Source of the DNA: Phlegmacium glaucopus
Lineage: Eukaryota > Basidiomycota > Agaricomycetes > Agaricales > Cortinariaceae
Reading direction: 5' to 3'
NCBI GenBank assembly: GCA_015039465.1
Contig: MU130360.1
Location: forward strand, 546,095-610,094
Length of the DNA: 64,000 bases
The notes beneath the pieces were generated by a model. That model searched no databases, was not told the origin of the DNA, and saw only the letters and a list, made by a program, of their open reading frames with translations. The position numbers and the translations under genes were made by a program. How positions within the stretch are numbered: position 1 is the stretch's first letter; each line of letters begins with the position of its first letter. Positions 19,660-31,212 of this stretch are shown one piece after another.

Positions 19660-21512
19660 GGCTGTGGACGATTTTGGTATGAGGGTGCCTTGATTTCATC
19701 GAAGTGCCACGGATTGTCGCAGTTGAGAGATTTGGACCTTTTTGTCATGGAATCGAGGCTATGCTGCCAGTGATTCCGAATCACTTGGTCTAGATAAACT
19801 GTCGGTGACAAGGGGCCATCGCTCTTGAAATGTCCCCAAGTGATTCCCAAATTTCGACCCCAGATCCACGCAAGGAAAATAGAAAGGACAACTTGAAGAC
19901 CTTATATATAATATACATTATTAGTGTAAGATTGATCTCTCAGCATGAGAGACAATGACCTTCGGAGAACTTTTGGACGAAGTTCTAGAGCCATGGTTAT
20001 AGATTAACACGGATTTTGAGATATTCGGTAGAAACTCACATCTAAATACGATTTCACAGCCAACCTCAGGGAAGAAAACCCATGCTCGCAGTGAACCTTG
20101 GCCTTCCCAGGATTTTGAAGAGAGTGATCCCGAAGGTAGATGTAGAGATCTGTCAGTGGAGCGGCCTTTGAGAGAAGTTTTGATACAGCGTCGAGACCGT
20201 CCCTATAATTTGGGACTAAAATCTCCCGCCGTGAGGCTAGGTCCTCAGGTAAAGATATAAATAACTTGGCATCAGGTCGTTCAATCCCTGTTATGAATGG
20301 ATAGAGATTAAATATTTCACTTGATACAATCATCATTGAGAAATGTCAAAAACAAAGAATAAACATCTAAGGCTTACTCGTCGTTTGGATTAACCATATT
20401 TCGAAAGCATTCCAGTGCAGCATGAGCATGAACTATACCATCTAGATGGTATTTGCCAGACCTATTTTTGTCCTCGAAAAATTCGATAAGTAAATTGTGA
20501 TACCGTTCCTTATTGTTGGCTACAGAATATGATGCGTAAAAGGGAAAGATGTCAAGGCATCGAGAGGTTCCTGAAATCAGAGAGAACCAGGACAAATTCC
20601 ACGGGAAAGGAAAGAATACGAGCCCCGCAATATGAACATTGCGTCCGTTAAGTTTATATTCATTGAGCTTTATAGTAATATGTTGATCCAAAAGCAATTT
20701 GAAGTGGCTCGAGAGTTCTTTAGCCACCGTATCAGCCTGACATTCATGGATTCATTTCGAAGTGAAGAACACCCGTACATAACGGACCTTGTACAGCCAG
20801 TCAAATAAAGCCTGGAGCTCATAATAAAAGACACTCCAGCTGTTTCCACACCATGCCCGAAGATCAAAGACCTTGCCATGAGATCGTTTTTGAGATTGGA
20901 AGAATCCGTTGAAGCCCGAGAACAGTGATATATGAAAGCAGTTAATAAGTACTCTTGAAGACTGGGGATCCTTCCAACCGTTAGGGATTGCGTTCTATGG
21001 TATTTATGGACAGCGGTTTCAACGTATCTTCGAGTTGCTGGAATTGAAAGGGCAAGCTGATATGCGATTGACGCAATAAGATGTTTCTCGTTATTCCGGG
21101 ATTGGGATGATCTAGAGAAGAAAAAACTGGCGACGAGGAGGCCCAATTTTGCACACATCTCTGCAATTGTTTGAACGATAGCCGATTTTCCAGCTCCTGC
21201 AGACCCATAAAGCCACAAAATATCTTCTGATTCCTCGATGTATTGTATCCATTGCATAGTTTCTGCTAAGACGGCCTTGCGGGTATTAGGATGGCATTTG
21301 GGTGCGTCAAAACGTTCTCCGGAGTCATGGAAAGCGCCAGTCGCGATATTTGCATGGAGAATCTTGAAGCCTGTTCGACATCAGATATGAGTTGGGGCTT
21401 GGTAAATGAGTGGGCACTCGAACTGACCTTTTGATGTGGGTGGTGCAGTGGTTAAACTGGTTTGTGCGAAAGTGCCGCCTTGGATAATGAAGTTTCGGAC
21501 CCGTGTAAACAT
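19660..21512 (-). pseudogene. NLR3, large internal deletion
   Basis: Exon 1 starts at 21512. The P-loop part is present ('GSAGAGKS' near 21190) and reads to 'IPATRRYVETAV' at about 21010. There it jumps directly to the segment equivalent to 'NTIERNPQR', losing roughly 0.95 kb including Walker B, the 'ASRPEP' motif and the following helical region. The join is out of frame. Downstream exons ('MAKELSSHFKLLLDQH', 'NLYPFITGIERPDAKLF') remain recognisable to about 20000. A truncated P-loop protein of about 160-190 residues is the most it could make. Confidence 0.85.
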
Positions 21513-21749
21513 GGTAGTGGTTCCGAAGAGCTTAGAGTATCGAGCCTTGCACAACTCTAGAAGCTGCCGATTCAGAAACCACAATGTTGAAGCTCATACA
21601 CTCAAAAGATTGGTCGGTGGAATTGAACAACCTTCATCGATATGATCTACCCGGGTCCCCCAAGCCATCCGTTTTGCAATTGGCCGCCTGCATCAAGGAA
21701 ACCGGAATGGTGAATTTAGCAGGATTAACCAGTGACAAAATGCTCAAAG

Positions 21750-22565
21750 TTACTTCATCTAGAATCGACTCCAGATATGCGCTACTAGAACACACACAAA
21801 CCCAACGAATCGACGCGTATTAGTTGCTCAACTCGTCCTTCATCTACTACCATCACCTCACTTCTCTTTACTGGTTTATATCCTTGCATTTTTTTTAGCC
21901 AAGTCGCTATGAACCATGAAGAAAACGGGGTAGGAATGGGAATGGAAGATCTGGCTCGTATGTTCGGAGAGCGGATATTTGGAGGAGGACAATCTAGACG
22001 ACGAAAGCTGAAAACAGCTATGATGGATGCTGGTTTTTGAGACGATGGGAACCGATTCGGAAAGCTTGTTTGACGTAGTTGAGGATGGGAAAATGGGAGT
22101 TTTGCAGGATCTTCGAGATATGCGTCGAAGCGTTGAGAAGCCTTCTAAAGGGTAGTCTCTATTCGATCCCATTGGGACTTTCTTTTAGAATTCGTCTGGG
22201 CTGCTCTATTTAGACCACCTCACAAGATGACGTGTCTCGTTCTAGTGGTGATTCTCCCAAAATCCGATCTCCTAGCTTTCATCCTCATCTCCACCACGAG
22301 AGCCCTTTAAAAGTCAGACTGAATCCCAAAACATCTAACGGCGTTGAAGACCTTGAAAGCGATTCAGATGGAGAAAGGGTTTGTTCTGCTACTGCGCATA
22401 AGATTCTAACCCGGTTTTCTTCCTACCTGTGTGTGTTAACATCTTCATAAGTCGATGAACGCCTTTTGGATGTAGTAATGCCAACTTTACTCTATCAAAC
22501 GTTTCCCATCGGGCCATTCAACGAGGACGGGGATGATTGTCGATCCGTCCTTTCAACGAGCATCG
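21750..22565 (+). pseudogene. RhoGAP gene copy c, fragment
   Basis: Contains a deleted RhoGAP segment (21750-21990, with 'NHEENGVGMGMEDLARMFGE'), the linker around 22040-22360 and the acidic exon around 22455-22565, then runs straight into a minus-strand NLR 3' remnant at about 22568. The exon encoding 'DNETFDIPIDTIIDG' is mostly deleted. Closely related in break pattern to copy g (47820-49336), showing that both derive from one rearranged unit. Confidence 0.65.
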
Positions 22566-22567
22566 CT

Positions 22568-22805
22568 AGGAGACCTGGCCTATAATTTGGGGCCAAAATC
22601 TCCCGCTGTGAGGCTATGTCCTCAGTTAAATACATAAAGAACTTGCATCGGGTCGTTCAATCCCCGTCGTGAATGGATAAGGATTAAATATTTCATTTGA
22701 TACAATTGTCATTGAGAAATGGAAAAAGTACTAAACAGCTCAGGCTTACTCGTCGTTTAGATTAATCATATTTCAAAAGCATTCCATAAGTAAATGTCAA
22801 TATCG
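22568..22805 (-). pseudogene. NLR 3' remnant (exon 3 and part of exon 2b)
   Basis: Matches the NLR region around the intron before 'EIFNPYPF' and the end of the preceding exon, but most of exon 2b is missing. Truncated by the kinase block on the right. The same junction sequence 'GTAAATGTCAATA' occurs at the equivalent place near 49805, marking a duplicated rearrangement. Confidence 0.7.
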
Positions 22806-23738
22806 TTCCTCACTATCAGCCAGAGAACTGGGTCGAGGTCTAAAATACATGGGAGGAATTGACGACCCTAAAATCTCACCCATGACTGCCTCAACAACCT
22901 CCTCCGACTTGATCAATGATGGAAGTTGCACATAACACACATCTACCTGAGAGATAGTTATTACTTAGTCGGGGCCTGCATCTGATATTTCCGAGCTGAA
23001 ACAGAAATACAGAACATCTGCATGAGGCACATCTTCAGAGGACGAAGAAATGTCATGCTGACGTAGTTGGTTTGCATGTGTCCGCATACTGTTTATATAC
23101 ATCACCGTTCTTAAACTCGAGCTTTAATTTTGCCTATGTACGTCCAATTGGACTTTTGGTCAGTGAATGCAGGACCTTCGATGAGAATGATACCGACGCC
23201 TGTAGCAGTAAACACGACCTCCTTGAATCGACCTACGTATTCAATCTGGTCGACTGTAATTTGGTAATTACCCTACAAGTCAGGTCGGTCAGTCAGAAAT
23301 TTGTTTATGCCTACTAGTTGATTCACCTTATATCTTGTCGAGGGTGCCTGTCCGCGGGTTGCGTCAGATATAACGGTGATGGTATCAGTGTACTACGCAT
23401 CGTGCAGTCAGAGATTTTGTTAAATGCTGTAATGAGCGCCACGTACACCAGTACTAGCCATTGGGACAGGTTTCGTTGTTGCCGTTTGCGGGATTCTACT
23501 TCAACTCCGCTTACAAGGTCATGTTTTTATAACGGGGATCGGTAGTAGTACGGAAAGTCCATATGTTGAGATGCTCACCAACAGGACCATCTGTCTCTTT
23601 CAAGCTCCGAAGGCTAAGCTTTTATCTTGTCATTCTATTCTCACGCCTAATGTTGAACATGTTGTCTTTCTCTTGCCACCGACTATCTGCCATTTCTTCG
23701 CGTGTTCAACCCTAGCTCAGGAAGATCAAGATTCTGCC
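22806..23738. other. 5' flank of kinase-like gene 1
   Basis: No supported gene. Part of this flank (about 23110-23550) is repeated upstream of kinase copy 2 (49816-50110), while 22815-23105 is present only here. Short open frames at 23072-23545 are not conserved in the second copy, which argues against coding. Confidence 0.45.
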
Positions 23739-25191
23739 ATGCCCACTTCCATAGTTCTCTCAAAAAGCTTTGCTACCGCAATAATAACAGCTATACTTGC
23801 ATCCTACGCACTCTGGGAAGCTCACTCCCCCCGTAAAAGGAAGCAGCGCATTCGCCAAAAAGTAAGCTTCGCTGACTTTTCCTTAACTATTTTTCCAACG
23901 AAAGCCTTAAAAATTTAGCTTCCTGGAAACCTCAACACCTGGAGAACACCCGGAAACTGCTGGGAAGCTGAAGAGCAAATTTGGACTGATCTACATTTAG
24001 TCTTCCATGATGCAGGGTTCACCCTGTGGCCGAACGCTTTCTGTAGCACCCTTGTTGCTCCTGGTGATCGCGACGACTATCCCTTGTCAAGTGGATTTGG
24101 ATATGCTATTCCCTCGAGAACAGATCTAAAGGGCCCAGGCACTTTGGCAAGGCTTCGTCGTTTTGATTATGAAGTTTGTAGTTATGATCTTTCTATTTTG
24201 GCATGGCTAATGTGAACCTTAGAACCCCCTCCAGCGGGCTGCCAGAATGCGAGATGGTCACGATGTCATCATTCGCGTCATTGTCCTCGGAAACGAAGGG
24301 CATGAGCATCTCCAGATTCTCCGGCGAATCGCGACAGGCAAGGACAGCCTGTTGAGCACTAATCATGCCCTTCCCATGTTGGCCGAATTTCATCTGGAAG
24401 ATATTACTTTTGGCATTTTTCCCAAGGTCGGTGGCGCTGTTTGGCAGGCATATGATTACTGGGCGCAGAACTCCGCTGGGGATATCCTTGAGATGATCAT
24501 GCAGATGTTGGAGGTAAGTTATTGCATTCTCATTCACCGCCTATGATAATTCTCAGTATTACAATACGCATAGGCCCTCGTCTTTATTCATGATTTGCGT
24601 ATCACACATCGCGTGAGTCATTTCCTTCCGATGCTAATAAGCAACCCGCAGCTCAATTTCTTCCTAATGTATTAGGACGCCTTCCACGACAACTTCGTGA
24701 TTCAGTGGCATCCTGAGTCCTTAGCAACGATGACGATATCGCCTTCTCGTCCGCGAGTATATCTTATTGACTTCGAAGTCGCCATACAGTTTCCACCAGA
24801 ATGCCCCATTGATCAATGCGTTGTGACAGGATACCCTCTCGGAGGCTCTGTTACCGACCCTGCAAAGTATGCTCGCCCTCATGCTCCAGAATTTGCTTCC
24901 GGAAATCCCTATTGTCCTTTCAAACTTGATGTCTGGCAATTGGGCAAGAGTCTCGAAAATTTCAAGGTAATTGTCAATCTTCTATCTCAATATCAGAACT
25001 CTCGCTGATATTTTCCCTATGCTTTCCAGAGTACGATTCCTGCCATCGACGAGGTGCTGGCAGATATGATCAATCCCGATCCGGTCCATCGAATGAACAC
25101 GACGGGAATTCTGGATAAGCTTAGGAAGGCTGTTTATTCCATGCCGCCGCCGGCGCTACTCATCAAGCCGATGGTAGTCAAACAGGACTAG
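23739..25191 (+). CDS. Fungal protein-kinase-like protein, intact
   Basis: Six exons by eye: 23739-23861, 23919-24173, 24223-24513, 24574-24612, 24676-24966, 25030-25191, all joining at phase 0 for 386 residues. An N-terminal hydrophobic stretch ('FATAIITAILASYALW', about 11-26) could anchor the protein in a membrane. 'HDVIIRVIVLGNEGHEHLQI' resembles kinase subdomains II-III. 'HDLRITHRDAFHDNF' carries the HRD..N catalytic loop, with the intron between R and D (D237, N242). 'VYLIDFEVAI' sits where DFG is expected but reads DFE. 'PEFASG' and 'FKLDVWQLG' resemble subdomains VIII-IX. Lys-to-Arg in the beta-3 position and DFE make activity uncertain. A second copy lies at 50215. Confidence 0.82.
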
Positions 25192-25456
25192 GTTGTCGAC
25201 TTTTTAAACTCAGTTAAGGGTTAACGTTAGATCCTTAGAATATGGTTCATATTTATTACAAATCTTAAGTCAATACCTAAGGTTTACATGGGCTGAGATG
25301 GCGATCTAATGGTCACTGAGGCTCATCATGGCGTCGCCTGGGGTGGCTATCAGGATGGAGGTCCAAGGTACAACGTACGTGGCTTTGGGTGAAGGTGGTC
25401 GCTGGGACGCAACCCTACAAGATCTCTTTAAAACAGAGACCTTGGCCTCTGAGCCC
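25192..25456. other. 3' flank of kinase-like gene 1
   Basis: Shared with the flank of kinase copy 2 (51634-51936), including 'AAGTCAATACCTAA' and 'GAAGGTGGTCGCTGGGACGC'-type sequence, then abutting a RhoGAP fragment. No gene recognised. Confidence 0.45.
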
Positions 25457-25695
25457 TCCAAAGAATCCTGTCAAATCATGATTTGGCGCAATACATCACT
25501 TCATCTAGAACCGACTCCAGATATATGCGCTCTTTTATCAACTTATTTCGTAGTACCAGAACACATTCTCGTTCCAGCACTTTCCCGCCGATATGGAATT
25601 GGTGCAGAGTCGACAAAGACGACGTGGATACATTGCAACTCAAGCCTTTCGGACGGCATATCTCTTCGGTCCTCCTTTCTAGAACATACACAACC
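25457..25695 (+). pseudogene. RhoGAP-domain fragment
   Basis: Encodes the middle of the RhoGAP domain only: 'EPTPDICALLSTYFVVPEHI' followed by the region equivalent to 'WDWCGVEEDEVDTLQLK', with frame changes. Joined directly to the NLR4 3' region at about 25700, so the linker and coiled coil are missing. Confidence 0.65.
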
Positions 25696-25705
25696 CAACG
25701 ACTGT

Positions 25706-28295
25706 CTAGGGAACAGCTGGCCTTGAATTATCGAAGTGCCCGGATAGTCGTAGTTGGCAGATTTGGTCCTCTTTTTTATAGAATTGACGCCGTGCTGCCC
25801 GTGATTCCGAATCACTTGATCCAGTTAAACTATCGGTGACGAGGGGCCATCGCTTATTAAATGTCCCCAAGTGATTCCCAAACTTCGATTCGAGATCCAT
25901 GCAAGGAAAATAGAGAGGACAACTTGAAGACCTTGTATATGTACATTATTAGTGTAAGATTGGTCTCTCAGCATGAGAGACAATAACCTTCGGAGAACTT
26001 TCGGACCAAGAAGATGCTGACATTTCTAGAGCCATGGAAATGGGATCAAGACGTATTTTGAGAGACATTTGGTAGAAACTCACACCCAAATAGGCTTTCA
26101 CAGCCAACCTCAGTGAAGCGAACCCATGCTCGCAGTGAACTTTGGCTTTGGCAGGATTTTGAAGAGGGTGATCTCGAAGGCAGATGTAGAAATCTGTCAG
26201 AGGAGCAGCCTTCGAGAGAAGTTTTGATACAGCATCAAGACCTGTCCTATAATTTGGGACTAAAATCTCCCGCTGTGAGGCTACGTGCTCAGTTAAAGAC
26301 AACAACTTGGCGTCAGGTCGTTCAATGCCCGTTGTGAATGGATAGGGATTAAATATTTCGCTGAATACAATTATCATTGAGAAATGCCAAAAAATACTAG
26401 ATAGCTCAGGCTTACTCGTCGTTTGGATTAACCATATTTCGAAAGCACTCCAGCGCGGCATGGGCATAAACTGTACCATCTACATGGTATTTGCCAGACC
26501 TATTTTCATCCTCGAAAAATTTGATAAGTAAATGTCGATATTGTTCGTCCACAACCGTAGAAACGAAAGGGTATGATGTGTTAAAGGGAAAGATGTCAGG
26601 GACTCGAGAGATTCCTGAAATCATGGAGAGCCAGGCCGAATTCCACGGAAAAGGAAAGAATATCAGCCCCGCAATATCAACATTGCTTCGGTGAATTTTA
26701 GATTCATTGAGCTTTGTAGTAAGATATTGGTCGAAAAGCAATTGGAAGTGGGTAGAGAGTTCTTTAGCCGCCGTGTCAGCCTGAGATTCATGGATTAATT
26801 TCGAAGTGGAGAACATCCGTAGGGACATAACAGACCTTGTACAGCCAGTCAAATAAAGACGGCAGTTTAAAACAAAAGAAGAGCTGCCCGAATTCACACC
26901 ATGGCCGAAGATCAGAAACTCGCATAAGATCGTTTTTGAGATTGGCAGAGTCCGTTGAAGCCCGAGAACAGTGATATATGAAAGCCTTTGTCAAGTATTC
27001 TTGAGTACCGGAAGATCCTTCCAACCGTTGGGGACTGCGTTCTATGGTATTTATGGATAACGTACTGACTTGGCGTAGGCATTGCCGGGCTAGATCCGTG
27101 TGGAATGCCTCTTCGTCAACATAATACCTTCCAGATCGTAGTGTGTCGACAAGGAAATCTTGTAGGGAAGCGTGGTTCACTTTGATCGACAATCCACCTT
27201 TCTTGGGTGGAGGAACATAAAAGATAGAGTGGAGTTCGGATAAGCAGATGTGGACATCTTCTTCGTCCAAACCAAGTAGATCGGCCACAAAATACGTTGT
27301 GACTCTCTCGGGGTAAAACTCATACCGGAAAAACAAAAATCCGAATATCTTTAGCGCGCTGGCCAAATCGTCAACGCAGGAGAGGATATGACTATACAAT
27401 GCATCCAATTCTTTGTAGGGCATGTCGCCATCAACAGGTCGTAACCCTATGATAACGTCCAACCGCTTCATAGGCCGATGATTAGGAGAATCCAGATACT
27501 TCATCACAGTCGAAGCGTAGATAAACTGCCCCGAAGACTTTCGGACTAGTCGATCAATGATCTCTGCAGATGGCCAGGACTTAGGAATATAGAATGCAAG
27601 TGAATGGTTTTTTTTAATCTCCTCGAATCGACTAAGGAGAAAGACCTTGATATCGGCGTCTGGTTCATATGAGTCATCTAAGGCAATGCGACGAGAGGGC
27701 TGAGATTTGTGCAAAAGGTTGAAAGTATTCCGAATATGTGGCTCAGGACGGCTGGCGACGAGGAGAATGAGTGGGACTGGGATGCGAAGAAGAGCTGTGG
27801 AAAGTACACGGATGATGGATGATTGAACCAAAGGACCATGACATTCGTCAAGACCGTCGATAACGATGAGCCTTGGCCATTTCTTCGTAACGGCCGAATC
27901 GACAACGGCGCATGCGTTTTCCAAAGGCCGAATGATGAGTGTTTCTATTTGGGTGTCCAAAGATCTGTGAAATACCGCAGGGTCATTTTGGATGGCGGCT
28001 TCAATGTATGTTCGAGTCGCTGGAATAGAAAGGGCAAGCTGATATGCAATTGATGCAATTAGACGTTTCTCGTTATTCCGGGATTGGGATAACCTAGCGA
28101 AGAAAAAACTGGCAACGAGGAGGCCCAATTTTGCGCACATCTGTGCAATTGTTTGAACGATAGCCGATTTTCCAGCTCCTGCAGACCCATAAAGCCACAA
28201 AACATCCTCTGATTCCTTGACGTCTTGTATCCATTGCATAATTTCCGCTAAGACGGCCTTACGGGTATTTGGATGGCATTTGGGTGGGTCAAAAC
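25706..28295 (-). pseudogene. NLR4: NACHT ATPase with 5' exon displaced by insertion
   Basis: All exons from the P-loop to the 3' end are open. Walker A 'GSAGAGKS', Walker B 'RLIVIDGLDEC', 'LLVASRPEP', the 55-nt-class intron after 'FDWLYK', exon 2b ending 'MVNPNDE', exon 3 ('EIFNPYPFTTGIERPDAK'), exon 4 (three bases longer, in frame) and the last exon ending at 25706. The 5' part of exon 2 and exon 1 are separated by a 2.9-kb insertion at 28296. The open frame continues 12 codons into the insertion to an ATG at 28332 ('MMVCSVSMLVYTGF'), so an N-terminally altered but otherwise complete NLR could be made if a promoter exists there. Listed as a pseudogene because the normal start and promoter are cut off. 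Confidence 0.75.
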
Positions 28296-28436
28296 CAGTG
28301 TATACGAGCATCGACACCGAACATACCATCACAAAGTGACATGTGTTGCTGATCTCCCATCAAATTGGATGCCATAGCTCACCATCGACTTGTTTTTGAC
28401 ACTCCGGCGAGTCTGCCGGTTAGGTGCTGATGGGGT

Positions 28437-28998
28437 TTGGGTTGGGCTAGTAATTGGTTAGGTCCTGGTTAGTGTTAGGGGTTCGCGTTAGTGGTTTGTG
28501 TTAGTGGCTTCTGTTCAGGTTATCGGTAGAGTTAGGGGTGTTGCTTTTGACCTTCCCGTAATGCTCGATAACGACCGGCATCCTCTGATGATAATTCAAT
28601 AAAAGAGGCCGCCAGTTGTTCAGGAGATATCCCGGTGTCTACGAGGCACAGAAACGAGAGTGACGATAGCAGAAGGGGTTGTTTTGTTTGAGGAATCGCA
28701 GTTGTGTCGGGAACTGAACGGAACTGCCGAGCAAGGTGGTACTGGAAAAGCTGAACAGCAAGGTACAAAACGGCTGCGATGCTTGATTCTATGATAGAGC
28801 TGTGTTCCCCATTCAATCACTGTGCCCTGGGAGGTGACCAAACAGGGACTTCAGGTATATGTCCTTTTCGCGCGGTAGCGCGGTCTTGGGCAGGTTAGTT
28901 GGTTAGAACTCCGGCCGCCGTGAGGCAGGCGAAGCACGGTGTGTCGCATCTCATAACTTCCCCATTTGTGTCGGACTACGTATATCCTCGTATATCCT
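28437..28998. repeat. Direct repeat, left copy (split by about 300 bp)
   Basis: Contains degenerate TTAGGG-like runs ('GGTTAGGTCCTGG', 'GTTAGTGTTAGGGG') in its first half and GCGCGGTAGCGCGG plus a GC hairpin region in its second half. The halves are separated by about 300 bp (28550-28852) absent from the right copy. Same order and orientation as 30982-31212. Confidence 0.75.
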
Positions 28999-29129
28999 CC
29001 TCGTATTGCCGTGCAAAGCAATGGCCCGCATCTCTAGTATTAATAGATGATTGATGCCATTCTGATGCCATTTGGATCGATAATTCCAACATCAACCTTG
29101 TAATCATCCTACTTTGACCGCTCCTAGTA

Positions 29130-30840
29130 ATGTCGACAAAAGTCCCTCGATGGATAATAGTTGATGACAATGACGCTGACTCAAGAATTCAGTATCATCC
29201 AACAGGACTACCATGGTTTCTATTCCAAGGCACTCCGACTCAGGAGGAGCAAGGAATTTCTGGTCCTCCTTTTCAAAGCACACTCCACGGTACCGAATCG
29301 AATGCAAGCCTCTCGTTTACATTTCATGGTGAGCACTATTTTTTCAAAGCACATCAAGTTGTTAATCAATTGTCCAGGAACCCAGGTCAGAGTAATTGGC
29401 ATCAATGCTAGTAATACCTTCGTTCCTGGGCCACCAGATCCAACGTGGCAGTGCATTATCGACGATGTCAGCATCGGTGTGGCAACCGGCGTTGCTTCCC
29501 CAGAGAATACATGGGTTTTGTGCAACCACGACTCGCTTTCGGATGGGCCACATACCATAACTGTCAATGCTACAGTACAAAACCAAACATTTTGGCTTGA
29601 TAATATTCAATACGTTCCATCCACTAGCGTACCACTGGATCAGGAAACGATCCTCGTTGAAAATCTAGATCCCCAGTTACAGTATGGGCAAGGGCAGTGG
29701 GAGCCTCTATCAGGTGTTCCAGATTTTAACATGACTTTGGTTTCTGGATCAACATTAAATTTCAGTTTCATTGGTATGCAAATCACACCTCCACCATGGC
29801 AAATTATTATCAGCTGACTTACTGACTCTGTCGCGATGTCAGGTGTTTCCCTAAGCTGGTATGGATTTTTACTCAATGGAGTGGACGGTGTTACCCTCGC
29901 AGCATCGCAAGCAACATATTCCATTGATGGGCAAGCACCGATCAACTTTCCGCTGCCATCTGCCGACCTGAAGGCAAACTTTTCATTCCAACAAAAATTG
30001 TTTGAGACTGCACAACTTCCCGCAGGACCTCACACACTGAATGTAGTGTATTACGGCAACAATTCATCACCTCTTACTATAGAATACCTCACAATCCAAA
30101 ATGGGACATTACCATCCACAACGACATTACTGTCCACAACGACATTACTGTCCACAACATCTGTATCCCCGCATGCGACGACCCTTTCCACTACTGGTAG
30201 TAATGTTTCCGGAACATCAACCCAACGGAAGAGCTCTACTCCAGTCGGCGCTATCGGTGGAGGTGTGGTTGGCGGCCTTGCTCTCACCGTTTTTATTATC
30301 TTAGGATTTCTTCTCCTACGCCGCCGCCAGAAACGCGCTGCGGCAATTGTTATTAGCTCCACGCCTCAGCCCTTTAATCATCCTCCTCTACACCCGTCAA
30401 GCACCATGCTGGGTCCCTCATTATCTGATGGCATTTCCCATTCTCGAGCCCCGCAGATCACGCAGGGAAGTGCATATAGAACCAAAGGGCATATATATGG
30501 ATCAATCCCTAGCCTCACAACAAATTTACCTCCTGTTCCCCCCCTTCAGGAATCTCCTTTGGCTACCATCAACCCCTTGTTTCCTACTCTGCCGCCAATA
30601 TCGTCACGTCCTCCGCCATTGACTTTACCCAGAGAAACAAACAGAGAGGCGGAGGGGCTGGCTGCGCTTGAACCTCAACTACGGTGCGATGCACCGCCAG
30701 ATATTGTCTCCAGGCAGAATAACAGCGCCAGGTCCCCCCCAAACGTCCGATTACATGAAGACAGTGGCATTCGAATGCCCCCAAGTACTCCAACGACAGA
30801 CGTATTGATGGATATTCCACCTTTGTACACTTCTAACTAA
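29130..30840 (+). CDS. Single-pass membrane protein, Ser/Thr-rich, intact
   Basis: Three exons by eye (29130-29328, 29378-29773, 29843-30840) give 530 residues. Two beta-rich extracellular-type modules come first: residues about 35-175 ('NASLSFTFHGTQVRVIGINA', 'PTWQCIIDDVSIG', 'TFWLDNIQYVPS') and about 180-285 ('LNFSFIG', 'GVSLSWYGFLLNGV', 'TIEYLTIQNG'). A Thr/Ser stretch with a repeated 'TTTLLS' follows (about 288-330), then one membrane helix 'GGVVGGLALTVFIILGFLLL' (about 337-357), 'RRRQKR', and a Pro-rich cytoplasmic tail. The pattern is that of common mushroom cell-surface proteins of unknown function. No N-terminal signal peptide is visible, so a further upstream exon is possible. Lies wholly within the NLR4 insertion. 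Confidence 0.82.
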
Positions 30841-30981
30841 GTACAGATATTAGATGGTTCTCCCCCCCGGGCCCCGAAGGAAGTTTGATATCACCCAATG
30901 TGGACATATCTGTACATTGCATTCCGAGTCTTGTGAATCTAATCACGTTGCTAAAGTTTCAATTCTTGTCAAACTCCGAGT

Positions 30982-31212
30982 CTGGTTAGGTCCTGGTTAG
31001 CGTTAGGGGTTAGCATTAGTGGTTTGTGTTAGTGGATTTTGTTCGGGTTAGCGGTAGAGTTAGGGGACAGGTATATGTCCCCTTCGCGCGGTAGCGCGGT
31101 CTTGGGGAGGTTAGGTGGTTAGAACTCCGGCTGCCGTGAGGCAGCCGAAGCACGGTGTGTCGCATCTCATAACTTCCCCATTTGGGGAGTGTGTTGGACT
31201 ACGTATATCCTC
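30982..31212. repeat. Direct repeat, right copy, telomere-like and hairpin-rich
   Basis: Unsplit copy of the repeat at 28437-28998. It includes TTAGGG-like degenerate runs, CGCGCGGTAGCGCGG, a perfect 8-bp-stem hairpin CGGCTGCC-GTGA-GGCAGCCG at about 31122-31142, and CTTCCCCATTTGGGGAG at about 31173-31190. It ends at the NLR4 target duplication. Confidence 0.75.

Larger units (their letters stand above)
28296..31212. mobile_element. 2.9-kb insertion carrying a membrane-protein gene
   Basis: Splits NLR4. GGTCAAAAC is present on both sides (28287-28295 and 31213-31221), whereas intact NLR copies have the site once. The insert holds a complete gene (29130-30840) between two copies of a 230-bp direct repeat (the left copy itself split, 28437-28549 and 28853-28998; the right copy 30982-31212). 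No transposase, reverse transcriptase or clear terminal inverted repeat was found, so the mechanism is unknown. Confidence 0.7.

Noticed and set aside
29220..29945. Minus-strand genes opposite the membrane-protein gene
   Set aside because: Lower-quality frames that cross its introns; the plus strand has coherent splice phases and domains.
31090..31170. tRNA or tRNA-derived SINE
   Set aside because: GGTTAGGTGGTTAGAAC resembles a tRNA D-arm, but no B box or T-arm follows and the hairpin has a 4-base loop.
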